Source: Varroa destructor
Taxonomy: Eukaryota; Arthropoda; Arachnida; Mesostigmata; Varroidae
DNA: 64,000 bases
Assembly (NCBI RefSeq): GCF_002443255.2
Contig: NW_019211457.1
Location: 45,105,820 to 45,169,819 of the forward strand
Reading direction: 5' to 3'
Part shown: positions 1 through 12,796 of the stretch, in pieces
How the letters are laid out: the number at the start of each line of letters is the position of its first letter
Position numbering within the stretch: the stretch's first letter is position 1
Notes under the pieces: generated by a model
The model's database searches: none
Told to the model about the DNA's origin: nothing
The model's input: only the letters and a program-made list of their open reading frames with translations
Program-made: the position numbers and the translations under genes

Positions 1-82
1 ATATGAGCATTGCTGAAAAAGGTTAATCATCGGTAAATTGCTTATAATAGTATTAATAAATTGAAGTCAAGTTTCAACTTAC

Positions 83-370
83 CAAGTTTTCTTTTTGCAC
101 CGAGTTACCCAAGGTATCCTCATGAACTCGCCTAAAACAATCATTCATCCTTTGCACGCTAACTGGTACTGACTGTTTCAACCGTTGAATTTTATTCACT
201 GATCCATTGTAAAGTTCTCTTTCGTGTCGTCGCTTCGACGGAACCGCGATGGGTCCTTCGACATCTTCTGCTGGCTCCCGCTTAACGAGGTTGTCTCGAG
301 GCTGCACCATATCTTCCTCATCGTCGCTTATTAGATAACTAATCGGCCTAGGGACCTTGCGCTTCGGCAT
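83..370 (-). CDS. First coding exon of an unrecognised, probably nuclear protein (partial)
   Basis: I do not recognise this gene. The exon starts at an ATG (370-368) and runs 96 codons to a consensus donor (CTTG|GTAAGT, GT at 82-81) in phase 0; the rest of the gene lies off the left edge or at positions below 80. The product begins MPKRKVPRP, a basic stretch that could be a nuclear localisation signal, followed by an acidic patch (SDDEED, residues about 15-20), a second basic patch (SKRRHERE, about 45-52) and a basic, possibly helical stretch with RMNDCFRRVHEDT. No known domain is visible. The charge pattern suggests a nuclear regulatory or chromatin protein, but that is inference. The exon boundary is well supported; the function is not. 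Confidence 0.55.
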
Positions 371-1159
371 AATTTTTTGCCTCGGTGATGACTACCAAGG
401 TGATGAAAAAAACAGAACGGTCTGAGGAATTAACTCTACATGAATGTTGTAGTAAAGCAATGCCCTTGTTCTTAGGAGGATTGATTTATTGGTTGCATCT
501 CTATGGTGTGCGACGTGATGTCGCTACTTAAAAGCAAAAAACAGTAATGACTATAAAGCATATACTACTTAAAGTTATTTGTTATAGCTTTGATTTGTAT
601 GTGAGTAGTATTTAGGGTTTACGACTATTTAAGGCTGTTGAGCGACCTCTACATTTTGTAAGTTCAAGTAAGTTATGCTAAGCGAACCAAAGTATATAGC
701 TGTTAAGCATTTAGTCAGTCAGTCGGTCACTGGTAAGAAGGAAAAATTGTTAATAAGATAATCTCATGATATATTTTATTTTTCGGATTGATTCCGTCCC
801 CATGACGGCGGGATGATAATGTGTTTACGCAACATACCTGATGACAGGCGAGGTAGACACGCTTCGTTTTAAGTTGAAAACCGACCATTTGAAGCCATAC
901 TTACACGCAATACTCGAAATTATTAGAATTCATTGATTATAAGGCGCCTGAGCAGCCCATAAAGTTTTAAATGATATCCAATTTTACGGATTTCCTCACT
1001 GCCACTACGATACGAAGCTACCGAAAAGCTTGTTTTTTAGCACTAGATATGAATAGAGATTCTATTTTCTTTGTGTGTCCTTAAAAATACAATCATAATT
1101 TACTAGTAAAAAGAATGATTACATATTTTTAATTGAATACGTTCTCGGCCTCATACATG

Positions 1160-1375
1160 CCTATTAAGCAAATATATATATTTGCTATATATATATATTT
1201 GCATATATATATATACATATATATATGTGTGTATCTATGAATTAAGCTCTTTTTAACAATAATAATAATAACGTTAAATATGATCATTTATTAAGAGCAA
1301 TTTACCCGTTAATTTTTATTTGTGTATTTTACTTAGACAGATCAACCATAAAATGGGTGCTTAAAGTAAATATAG

Positions 1376-1403
<28 letters not shown>
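1160..1403. repeat. Imperfect and perfect (AT)n tracts
   Basis: There are two AT tracts: an imperfect AT/TTTGC mosaic at about 1168-1230 and a near-perfect (TA)n run at 1376-1403. They are simple-sequence repeats with no associated gene. Confidence 0.9.
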
Positions 1404-1407
<4 letters not shown>

Positions 1408-4400
1408 TAATATAATAAATAAAGAACAATTATTATGGCATCCTACCGGTATTACTACATTTTTTTGTACAACGGAACCATTTAGATTCTAAATGCAAGA
1501 TTCACTTCTTGAAATGTAATGTCAGAGTTTTTTCATAATGAATTAACTCAACCCTAAATCATTTTTATAATGATTCCGGAGTTTTTTTCCGTTCCACCAA
1601 TTAACGACTAGTTAACAAGAAGGCAAAAAAACTTATATCCTTAACTTAAATTTAAATCATCGTATAGTCTAGAGACACGCTAGTTTTTAAAGTGTTTTTT
1701 TTATGCATTTGTCCCAAATTTTTGGAGGTTTACACATACACTACATTGTTCGACATCTGTCAGTTTCGAGGTAAATAAAGCGCACAGAGAATTAAGACAC
1801 AACATTTTAGGAAATCATTAAAATGCTTACTTCAGCTGCACCCATCAACCGCTGTCTTCTCGATGCTCGCGTACACCTGGCTTCCATGGTTTGTGTATCT
1901 TACTGAAAATTTTCCCGTTTCATGGTTGCCAATTTACGCCATTATAAACAACAGAAGCAACCACTTCAGACAGTTGTTTTTCTATAGTTTTTCAGTGCAC
2001 ATATATTCCACACTAAATCAGTGGCTGACAGCAGAATCTCATTTGTACTTTTGTACACTTTGTACCCGCTGGCCCACTTTTCGCTGTCAGTGGAAGATTT
2101 CGTTCATTTTCGTACACATCTCATATAATCCGACAGTTGGTTAACAGACGATCCTACTTTGTATTGTTGTTTTATGGCATTCGGGCGCAACGCGCATCTC
2201 TACCAAGCGCGCGAAAATTGAAATCAACTTTGTTTTTTCGAAAATAGCGATGGCTCGATAGTATATGTTAATTATCGAAGGGCGTATAATTGACTATAAT
2301 ATATACGGATATAGAGGCGGACCTTGCCACAAAATTCTTCATAGGATTCTCCTGGGATTGTAGATACAATAGTTCTTTTCAGTATTTCGCAGACTTTTTT
2401 TGAAAATAAAAAAAAATCGTATTCAATATACACAGCATTTGCAATTAGACCTTATAATAACATTATTTGGAATGATGATTATAATCTATATATCTAGGAG
2501 GATACCATTTATGTGTTATACACTGATTAAAACGCGGTTCGTTGAGGTTTCTAAATTTTGTAAAGGATTATGATAAGCATATTCTAAACTCTTTTGTATA
2601 ATATTTTTTTTGGACTTTTCATAATTTAATTATTGTTTTCTTCGCATTAGGTAACGTTGCTACTCTAAGCAAAGCAGTTGAAGATACTCCCGAAGGGAAC
2701 TCTTGTTATTTGTTTTTTATTTTGCTTTTTCTTCAGTTAAATTTCCCTTGTTGCGAGTTGTTATATAAAACTCATCCCTTAAATCCTAATTAACTATGGA
2801 AAAAGTAATAATTAAATTGAAAAGCGGTAAATAGAGCTGAAATGTATCTTTAGTAGAAATAAATGCGTGTTATTAGTTCAGTTAAGCTACCTGCTTGAAG
2901 TTGAATTCAAGTATCACTTGTCGAAATCATTCAATAAATGATAATTCATTCAACTCTAACGTTTCTTTAACGTTTGTTCTTCTGTTGAAGGGAGATTTAA
3001 GGTAACCATTTTTATGTTGTGCTATAATGTATTGTAAAAATGACTGTAAACATTATGAGCTAATAAAAGTCACATTACCTATTATAAATAAAATACTTTC
3101 TCTTCATGTCAAATCAACTGAATGACGAAAATGACTTTTAAAATGAAAAATAATAACGAATCTCACAATGCGACATTTCATCGCTTTATAAAAATCAATT
3201 GGTAACAAAAGGTGTGGGTCCCAATAATACAGTTTGGTAATTCTACGTTTAACACCTGGTTATGTTATGAGCGAGCGGGCATTGAGCCTGAGACCACATT
3301 CAATGAAGTGAACAAGCATACTATATTTTTTACTATATTTTTTCTATTGGTTAAACCCATTAGTTTTGATTGATTGTTTTTACTTACTTATATCAGGGCT
3401 TCTTCTCCCAAATGACCACCCTAACAGATGCTCGAAAGAGAAAAGTAGTTCACAAGCACAGCTGAAGCGTGTGAGCTAGCGTATATTTTATTCAACTCAA
3501 AGACCCGTTAACCGAAAGGCTCTCACTACTATTATTGGTTTACCCTATAGCTACTTGACCACTCTGGAGCGTAGGCTCCTTTATGGATAAGATGCTAGCA
3601 CTATAACCTCGGTCAATCAGAAAATCATATCATCAATCATCAGAAGGATTGGAAAAGATGTAATGATTTATGTGCGTCAAATTAAATATATACAATATTT
3701 TTTACGTTTACCGTAATCAGCGTAATTTATGAAAACTCTGCATACGTTAAGGTGAAAAATATTGAATAATAATAACTTCGTAAGTCTTCAGTTACAACGC
3801 GATGTCCATTTACGCATGGTTTGTTGAGTTGAAACCGGCGACTGTCTAATCTCGGTGGGCGCTATTCAAATAACAGTTCATGCGTTATGCAGCTTGTTCT
3901 AATTATTCCGTTTCTGTTGACCTTCACAAGGTCATTAATGCATCCTTTCCGCTGTTACAAAGATTATTATAAACCCTTTCCCACCAGTGGCAGGTTTTTA
4001 CATTGACGCGTTGTTTGTGAGACTCACGTCTGCCTAGCACCTATTAGTTCGAATTTTATCATAGCAACGGATGCTACACTCATGTGAGTCGAACGTGCTC
4101 GGCCAGTTCTTATGCTAAACGAGTACTGGACCAGCTCTGGCCACCTGAGAGAACCGTTATTTTGTTATATGAAATTAGATGTATTTCTATATATGGTGGA
4201 ATGAGTAAGATGATTCATCTCATGGTTCAGAAACAATATCATTTTCTTGCTGGAAGAGTGCTTCATTGGAAGGCGCAGAATACGTCCGCTACTGACGAAA
4301 TCCAGTTTCACTGTGATTTTTGCCGAAGATTACTCACTAGCATCACTTACAACTAGTCCGTTCAGTAGTTAGGGACAAAGAGAAGGCATTTCTAGCTTTG

Positions 4401-4474
4401 TCACGAGAGGTTAATCCCCGTAATCGCTTGGTGGCTAACGAATTTTCGTATTAGCCTTAGGGACACTCTGTAGT

Positions 4475-4490
4475 CCGGGTTCGAACCCGG
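4475..4490. repeat. Perfect 16-bp palindrome resembling a Pol III B box
   Basis: CCGGGTTCGAACCCGG is identical on both strands and contains GGTTCGAACCC, which matches the tRNA B-box consensus. TGGCTAACGAA, about 45 bases upstream at 4432, is loosely A-box-like. The flanks do not pair as an acceptor stem, and the stem-loop has a six-base rather than seven-base loop, so I do not call a tRNA. A decayed tRNA-derived SINE or a chance palindrome are the alternatives. Confidence 0.4.
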
Positions 4491-7302
4491 GCGTAAATAG
4501 ATACACACGGTGCGTTTCGTGGTGGTTGGGAGCCAGTCGTCTGAGTGATGGAATGTCTGTCTAAGGAACTTAAAACATAGGTACAGCAGAGGGTAACACG
4601 CTGACCATTTTGCAAAAAGCAACAGGACATTTTAAAGTAATTCATAGCTAACAGCTTAAAATGAGATATGGTTCAATCTGATTCGTACAAGGTGCCATTG
4701 AAAGAACCCCGGCCGTTCAAATTAGGCTAAACAAAACATGCGTGCTTAGCAGTGAAAGTAACTTTATTTGCTTCTTCTCTAAATTTTTTTACCATGCCTG
4801 TGAAAACTACGTAGTTATTATACAATAATTTCGTCATCGATGCAGCAAAACGTAGCTAATAGATTGCCTTTGTTAATCCATCGTTACCAATATACTAATG
4901 CAACATAAAAGGTCCGCACTATAGAATTTTGCTTGATTATAAAATTGGAGAACGGCTTCGGTTGAACGACCGGTGAAACGGAACCCTTGTTGTTCGAAAT
5001 GGTGGCGTCCACTGCATCGCTGCTCGTACCAGAAGAATTGTTATGGAATTTAAAGGTCAACGTGAAACAATAGAATATTGTTGATTCCAGCTAAATGAGT
5101 GTAAAATCATGTTTTTGTGGTTCAATATATGCAGCCCACGAGCTTTACACAACGCCGAAACTTCTATGGAACCTTTATGAGAGAAAACAATCCACACAAG
5201 AATAACTCAACAAAAATGTAGGGTATATTTCGCAACATTTCAATTAAATAACTGCCTGGCGTTTTTCCTTTTACCTATTTATCTGTTGTGAATTCTATTA
5301 AAAGTCTGACAACCTAGCCATCGTTCGAATAACATACTAAATTAGAAAGATATCAAATGGAAAATGTCGTTGACATATGCAGTATAATATGTCACACCCG
5401 CACCTTTGCAAAGAATATCAGCATATCCGGTAATTGAAGAATCCTGCCATGGAAAGCTAACTTTCACTAGATAGAATTGGATCGTCCCAGTAACTTGCTT
5501 GAAACTGATGGTAGTCTAGATTCTGAATCTAACAAAAGGACACTGTTTCATACTGAAAAGGCTGAAGAGCATAGTGGATATAAAACATTATTTAGACATG
5601 ATCTGAAAGCTTGTGCTTGAATTCGTTATACTTTTTATTATATTATTGATCAACTTAAAGTTTCTATTGCTTATTCAAATGTTATTATTATCTATGATCA
5701 AATTATTAATTTAGTTTAAGAAAGTTATTAATCATGCTAAATGTTATTAGCTATCACGTCTTTGGCGATTCGTTTAACGCGAATCTCTTTGTCCCTAACG
5801 TACTGTAGAATAGAAAACACAATAAGTGTTAGTTTCCATACGATTTTATGAGCAATTGACGTAAGTATTTACGTTCATTTTGGCCGACTATGTTCTATTA
5901 CAAATTCATACTATGTCTGTTTATTATATAATAACGACGTACGAACCTATTTTCCATCTACCGTACAACTTAAGGCTATACATGCAAGGGGACTTATTTA
6001 TTTCTCCGTTGTAGGTAAAATGAGTAAGCCGTATGATGTATTTGCGTGCGAGACAACCTTCAACTTAAATTCAGCCACTTTAAGAAAAATCAATAACACT
6101 CTAGTTGTAGACAAACATGAACGTTTCTAGAGAGAATTAGTGAAGAAAAAAAAACATTGATAAAACGATTGGTTTTAAATCGGCGGTTCGTCCTAGGTCT
6201 CTTTTCTTTTTTGTTCCATTATAATGTATAATATAAACAGCACTGCTTTTATTATCATCGATGCATTGTAACCGAACTGTAGTTTACGTAATCGTATTGA
6301 CGCGGTTCGGCCCTGAACTAAATTGAATGACAGTCAGATATTTGTCTGTTGTCGTCTGCTAAGGCGTGGGGAGGCTTCAGCTGGACCCACTAGCATCCGC
6401 ATCTATTTAGTTAAAAACACATTTCTCGGTAGCGTTTAATGTAAGAAGGCTTAGATAGATCGACATCAAGGACGACGCCTTTCTCATGGATATTTGTGTA
6501 CTTGGTAAGATAAGATCATTTTAGCGTCACATTTAATAATAAGACGATAGGTTTTATTCAGCCAGTGAGAGCTGGTACAAGTGGACGAGCATCTGTGCGT
6601 AAAAGAATTTCTCACTCCGCTAGCATTAGTGTCGGCACATTGGAATCAAAACATTTGATTTGTTTTTATCTTCTGTAACGTACTAAATGACAAGTGACGA
6701 CGTGCGACGGGGGCCAGACACCGATAATACAGGAAAAAAGCAACATTACTAAAAAATATGATCCTTCTCAATCGTTTCTTGCAGAACGAAAAGTTGAACA
6801 TTATAAAAAGTTGAAATCATGTTATAATTTAATATGCTTCAGGTTATTAAAACGGGTATGAAATAGCTTACGAAAGCTTCCCTAATGAATTTCGATCGCC
6901 ATTCTCTCAAAACGAATAATATGATGGTAAATGAATTCTATTCCATGTAATTTTAAAACAAGCTTATGCTAATTGAAAATAAGCATATAGAGAGCAAGTG
7001 GTCCCGATTAGTATTTCGAAATATTTACGCACTATTTGTCCATATTTCATCATTTTTACGCGGCGGAAACAGGCTGCCACAGGCTTTAAACAAGAACGTT
7101 CTCGAAAGTTAATTCAACACTAAAAGTCTCGCTTTGGTTTTTTTAAAGATGTATACGCATTTATTTATCATTAGATAAGCTCCGCTGTCGTTTACTCCTG
7201 TTCGCTAAAAAAACTTCTAGTAAATATTATTTGTCAGGCGAACATGGCAGTTCATAAAAGATAGCGTCTGTTTATCTATGTCTGTTCCAGGGTACTAAAA
7301 CA

Positions 7303-8937
7303 ATGCAGCCTTGTTCAAGTAAAATCCTTCGTTGTGGACCTTGTGGAAAGACCTTTAATGGCGAAGCGCCTTATACTCAACATATGGTATCCCAGAAACA
7401 CAGAAAAAAACTTGCCAATGACCCGATGTCACCGCCGCCGCAGGATCCTGTGAAGGTAATCTGAACCCTTTGCAAAAGACTTGTTCTAACTAAGAAAGAT
7501 TTGAATGGATCATTTTTCCATGTAGTCGCGATTATTTCTGGCCTAACACTCACCGTCTGTTCTAAGTTATGCACACGAATTTTACATGAACATCCGGTAA
7601 GCATCTATTTATCTTATTTAGCAAATCTATTAATACTTCAGAAAGGGGCAATGTAAAAACTATCGGCTTATTACAGGTTCAACTGGTGAGTAAGTCTAGA
7701 CACGTCCAGTAAGTTAATTTTTCCTAGCACAAATTTTTATCAGATCAATGCGTCGATGGCGCTGTTCGCGTAAGACCGAAAATCATTTTCACTAGGCGGG
7801 TAGACATTATAATTACTATTGACTATAGATGGCAATATCGTATTATAGACCTATGTAAATTGGCTTTATGTGCATTTCGCTCTAAGGCAGTGAAAGACAA
7901 AGTAATGTCTAGCATCCGGCCTATTTACAGCAAAGAAAACTGACAACACATTTAACCGTTTAAGTTAGTCAAAAGTACATGGCACCAGCTTCAATTTAAG
8001 ACGACGCATAAGAAAATCTTTGTGATAACTACCAAGACACGTAAAATGATCGAGCTCACGCAGTTGCCAAAAACATAGAAAATACGACGAGAATCGGGTG
8101 ATATCCGATCGATCCGTTCCGAGGATCGATCCCTGCAGTGTTGCAAAAATAAACATATGAATTTCCATCAAGCTGTCTGAACTTTTCCTATCCCCTGTTC
8201 TCTGTTCGATTTGTTATTATTGACAGGTGCAGAAAATCCTCAATAAGGCTAATATTTATTCTATACCGCAGTTGTCGGTTGCCGGTAGTAGTGGACCGGC
8301 ACCTAACTGCCATTTGTCTAAGGAAAACTTTACGAATGAGGATGACAACATGGACCACTCCTTGAACGCCGAGCATCATCAGAACTGTGTGAAGCAGGAG
8401 GCGGCGGCGGCGGCGGCGTCATCAACATCATCATCAAAATCTACGAGTTTAATGTAAATTATAGTCATCAGCACGTTAATACCGCCAAGTTGTAGAGAAA
8501 TTGGGGACTAGCTTGCATAGCTAATGCTTAATGAAGTGGCTAGTAGAATACTAGTATACAAGTATTTTTCGTTCGAGATTTTCTATACTAACCCAGAGAA
8601 TAAATGGCAACGACTGGAGGAAGAACTTCATTTTCTTTAACGTGTGTCGGAGTTGTTCGGAGCTGACGACGAGTATTTTGAAGCGCGCCAATTTTTGAGC
8701 TTGGAAACTATAGTTAATACCGCTTCGTCTATTATGAGTAACTATTTTTATAGTAATTTACTTGAAGTGTTTTTTGATTGCAGAGACCAGACCCTCAAGC
8801 TAACCAATCTAAACAGCGAAGCGGACCTTCTCGAACGTATTTTGCAGCATCACCAAAGGACTTTCCTGCTGTGTTCCGCAGACGAGCCCTTCGCGGAATT
8901 CATCCAAAGGCACAAAGTTTTCGAAACGCAGACATAA
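7303..8937 (+). CDS. Small protein with one U1/matrin-type C2H2 zinc finger
   Basis: There are three coding exons: 7303-7455, 8227-8453 and 8784-8937. Phases agree (0 between 1 and 2, 2 between 2 and 3), with donors G|GTAATC and AAT|GTAAAT and acceptors TTGACAG and GATTGCAG. The product is 177 aa. Residues 11-33 form C-X2-C-X12-H-X5-H with the FNG and KHRKKL signatures of zf-met/JAZ/U1-type fingers, which bind double-stranded RNA or act in RNA-protein complexes. A polar middle part contains six alanines from a (GCG)6 run (8401-8418) and a serine-rich stretch. The last exon encodes a conserved-looking helical tail (SEADLLERILQHHQR). An acceptor at 7289-7290 just before the ATG suggests a 5' UTR intron. 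If exon 2 is not spliced, translation stops at 8455 and an AATAAA at 8600 could end a short isoform of about 126 aa. The family is clear; the exact orthologue is not. Confidence 0.7.
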
Positions 8938-9922
8938 GCAAAAAATGACGTACATTCCAGTGTATTATGTGAAAAAGTGTTTCAGTATATTGGGAGGTCC
9001 ACGATCTTGCTTCGGGTATTAAGACTTTCAGTCGGTTTTTGCTTGAATACATGATTATACTAGAAAAAAAATGTATCAGTAAAGGTGATTCTTGGGTGCC
9101 TAGATCAAATTGGTATGCAAGTGAGACGTGACACCCTTATTTATTGTTGTATTTACGTGGCAACGTGGAAAATATTGAATCTGAAATTTCACGGTCGGAT
9201 GAAGCGCAGAAGCTTCGTCTGAACTACATCGTGCCGTAGCAGATCAAACTTATTCACCGGACTGCGATCGCCCGGGACAAAAGAGTACGGTAAGATTGTC
9301 CCAGAAGTAGTTCATTGGGTTGAGCTGATGACTAATATAAGTAATTTATTTTAGATAGTACGCAGCGCAATCTGTATTGACAGCTGAAAACAGTATTAGG
9401 AATTCTCTGTGAAACAGAAGTAATGATACTTATAAGAAGAAAGATGTGTTTGGAAGTATGGAAATTTCGAATTCTTAAAACGTACCCTTACCACTTATAT
9501 TTGTGAAGGTAATGTAGTTTCAATTACTTTGTTGAAAATTCATATGAAAAGAAATATTTTTGAAGAAGTAGAGAGCCTAATTTAAAAATTCAGTTGACCT
9601 CGTGAAAGTCAGACTGATACAAGTACTCCTTCGTTACTATATTAATATTAGCATCAATATGGAGGGCCGAGTACAAATCACGTACGAGCTAGTATATAGC
9701 AGGGATACTGGTGAGTAGTATAGACACAATAGCCGATCGAATGTGTCAGTCAATTATTGAGTCATTTCTTATAGAGAAATACACAATGTGTGATCATTAC
9801 ATTTTCTCATGTCTTCTATTATAATCTGATCGTCTACGCTGGCTATTTAATTGTTGGCTAAACAAATAAACGACTGGCGATAGAAGTCCTGTTATTGATT
9901 ATGCGTATCGTTTCATCGTAGA
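8938..9922. other. Intergenic DNA between two convergent genes
   Basis: This 1 kb holds the 3' ends of the zinc-finger gene (plus) and the cysteine-rich gene (minus). The first clear plus-strand AATAAA is near 9866. An ATG at 9659 opens 17 codons to a consensus GTGAGT donor (9711), but I found no partner exon and treat it as chance. Confidence 0.4.
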
Positions 9923-10847
9923 TTATGGTTTCGTCGTTTCAAAGCATAGCGGACATCCATCAGGTCTTTCTTGAAAGACGTCACTAGGAGTGCAACATTT
10001 ATCAAAATAGCACTTATCGAAATTGCAGAATTGACTCCAGGTGTCACCGGTCAAATCGCACAGCTTTTGGCGGAACTGCGGTTCTGCTTGGAGACATCGC
10101 TCACAGGCAGCCCTTGATGCGGTCAACATATACGTGTCGCATGGCGAACGTACTACCGAGGAATCCTCGACATGAGGAATTGCTGTAACATATCGACACA
10201 GATTTGAAATCGTTAAATAATGTGGATTGACGTGACAGGGAGAAATAAAAGACAAACATGATATAAATTCTGTTCGCTCTCAACAGGAAGTGAGAAATTA
10301 CTTTTGAGTCCGTGGATTATACGTGCACTGGAGTCAACACAGCACATATTAAGCACGCCATCCTATCGTTTATTGCAGTTCCATTGCGCATTTTTTACAG
10401 GCATGCATATAGTCATCATGACTGTCAAAAAATGTACGATTATCAAACCTTTAAAAGAGCGTAGAATTACTAAGAAATCGCAATCAACAAGCTAGAGGCG
10501 AAGTGTGGTTCCGATAACTGGTTACGTCCAAATTATGCACCTACGATAGTTCTTATGATTACACAAAAAAAAACTGCATGCACGTAAACGCTTTTCCCTA
10601 CCTGATAGTAACATTAGAGATTTGTCTGAATTGAAAATCTCCTTTGTGACCCGCTGTGAAAAACGGAAGCTGACAGATAACTATAGTATGACACGGACGA
10701 AAGAAAATAAGTTTGTATTGAGACACTATATAAAGAGAACTTACACGATTTACGGTTCGAGTTTACCGTCCGTGAATAGGCTACGACAAACTGAAGAGCG
10801 GCTAATGTACAGAATACAGTTTTTAATGATCTCTGTTGTAGCAACAT
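9923..10847 (-). CDS. Candidate secreted ten-cysteine protein
   Basis: I do not recognise this gene; it is inferred from two exons. Exon 1 (10847-10767) has an ATG and 27 codons giving MLLQQ, a hydrophobic core (VFCTLAALQFVVA) and a small-residue cleavage region, a textbook signal peptide, then a donor (ACG|GTAAAC, phase 0). The terminal exon ends at TAA 9925-9923. In phase 0 its acceptor would be at 10166 (CGAG|GAT), giving 80 residues and a 107-aa precursor. A stronger acceptor at 10183 (TTACAG|CA) is phase 1 and would need an extra small exon. The mature part has ten cysteines in the order C-X11-C-X2-C-X11-C-X10-C-X4-C-X4-CC-X12-C-X2-C, enough for five disulfides, and no membrane segment. 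It could be a secreted defence, hormone-like or structural peptide. It shares no spacing I know with common families, and I assign no activity. Confidence 0.5.
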
Positions 10848-12796
10848 GACGGCGTTTGTCAGTTATCGTGCCGTCCAGACCGTTTCAACCAGCAGTTGGC
10901 TAACGGGCTGCGAGAAAAAAATGTCCCTAGACAAGACTAGCGCAATGCGACGCTTTCTTAAAATGAAAACAGAACATGGCTAGGAGATGGGAGAACGAAG
11001 ATAACCGATCTCTTTGTTTATCGCAGAAGGTCATATAAGCACAATGCTTAGTGAGGGGCCTCAGGAATTACCGTGTATAAATACAAATATTGCATGCTTT
11101 GGCGCAAAAAAAGATTAAATCAAATGGAAATATAGTAGGTTTAGGTTATTTTATCTGTTATTATCCAATTATTACGCCTATCTTCTGGCGTTTACGCCTG
11201 TGATCTTTGTCTAATTACACGGTGTCACAGTGGACCCTTGCCCATCAGATGGCCGAATGGTGACAAATAATAGAGAAAATTACGTAATGTTTTACGTCTG
11301 TTTGAAAATGATGGTGGGATTTGACTCTGAGCAAGACTGATGCACGTGTATATCTTAAAATTTATGAAACTGTACGAGCTAAAATTTATCGATAAGGTAA
11401 GAAGTCCCACTGCGGTACGTTCGAGCCTTACATATATTGTAAAGGTAAAACGCGTAGATTTTCGTTAGTTGGACAGAAAATTTAGTTATGCTTATACGTA
11501 TATCTAGACTCATAATGATTTTTTTAGAAGCAGCATACCTTTGAAGTGCCAAAAAGAAATTTTTCTCTCCTATTTATAGATCGAACAGTGAAAGTAAGTT
11601 TATATAAGAAAAAAAAATAAGATCAATTTACATTTCTGGATAAACTACAAGCTTCTGTCGGGCCGAAATCGTATCGGTAAACGTATCACATTTGTGGCTG
11701 TTCACCTACATCTACCATATTCTGCACTCTCGGCACGGTACACTACCGTGCTTCGAATTAGCTAGCATGTCTAAGCTCACCCAAGTTTAACACATGGATT
11801 GTTGGACTGTTCACATCTCGATTATATGCTGAAATTTTATTTATTTTTAAATAGCTAAACGTACAGAGTGACAGCTGTAACTAGTCGCTTAACATAAAAC
11901 CATTTTCTTCTGTTTATTGCTGCTATAATTAATGAAAACAGAGCCTGCACAGTACTAGACAGCGTTTGTTTTTCCCCTAGTCAGATATTACATAGTATAT
12001 CGAGTTAGAATAGGTTTGCTAACTATAGTAGTATTCCTACCTACTATGCAAAGCTTATTTATTCACAACTTCTCGCGGCAGAGTCAGTGATGCTTGATCG
12101 TAGATCGAATCCAATATCTCGAGATTTTAATGTGATACCAAACACATTTCGTGAGGTTCCTAGCACTCACTAGTTACGAGCTATCCATTGCGACACTGTG
12201 GACTAGAGTGAACTCACGCATGTTGCTTATACGTATATAAAAGTGTCATAGAATTCATAGCATATTAAATTAAACTGCACAGGTAAGTGCCCCTAGATCG
12301 TTTAACGATATAATCACATGTTAAACGGATTGAACCTTGGACGAGTCTTTATTCTGCATCTAACTTAGGAACGACAGCGTTTACTTTATAAAAAGGCGTG
12401 CTTCTTTGAACACTAGGTCGGTATAGTTTGTTAGTTTATTCGGTGGGTAGATCGATATTGATTGAACGAACTTATGGAATTTCCACAATTCTGTTATTTT
12501 ATTTTAAAAAAGTTCCACTTCCTATTAATCAGTGTCTGGTCCACTATAGATTCTATAGAAGATCATCAGAAAAGGGACTAAACACACAATTTTACTTTAT
12601 TGTAGCATATAGAAGTGGACTCGAATGTGATTCACCAAATCTTATGCACTTGATTTTACAGTTCTCATCACTCGGTCACTTCGCCAGAGTTCTAAACTCA
12701 TCGCTGTTATGGTCTCAAAGTAGATGATTTTCATAAAATCATCATTCACATTTTGCATTATTATTTTCCTGAAAAGCGCACAACGTGAAATTTGTC
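10848..12796. other. Intergenic DNA downstream of TAL1
   Basis: No supported gene was seen. A plus-strand TATATAAAAG (about 12235) sits about 45 bases before a consensus donor CACAG|GTAAGT (12281), which could be the first non-coding exon of a plus-strand transcript antisense to TAL1. No coding exon follows convincingly. The TAL1 3' UTR lies at the right end; a minus-strand AATAAA (TTTATT at 12596) is a possible poly(A) signal. Confidence 0.35.

Larger units (their letters stand above)
371..7290. other. Long stretch without a recognised gene
   Basis: This 6.9 kb stretch is AT-rich and stop-dense in all frames. It holds AT-type microsatellites (1160-1403) and a perfect 16-base palindrome (4475-4490). 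The few open frames (for example 1863-2144 and 4084-4356) have biased composition and no splice or start context worth trusting. It lies between a minus-strand first exon and the plus-strand zinc-finger gene, so both promoters should be here. I cannot point to a specific core promoter element. Confidence 0.5.

Noticed and set aside
4425..4492. Possible tRNA gene
   Set aside because: The acceptor stem cannot pair and the TpsiC loop would have six bases; only the B box fits.
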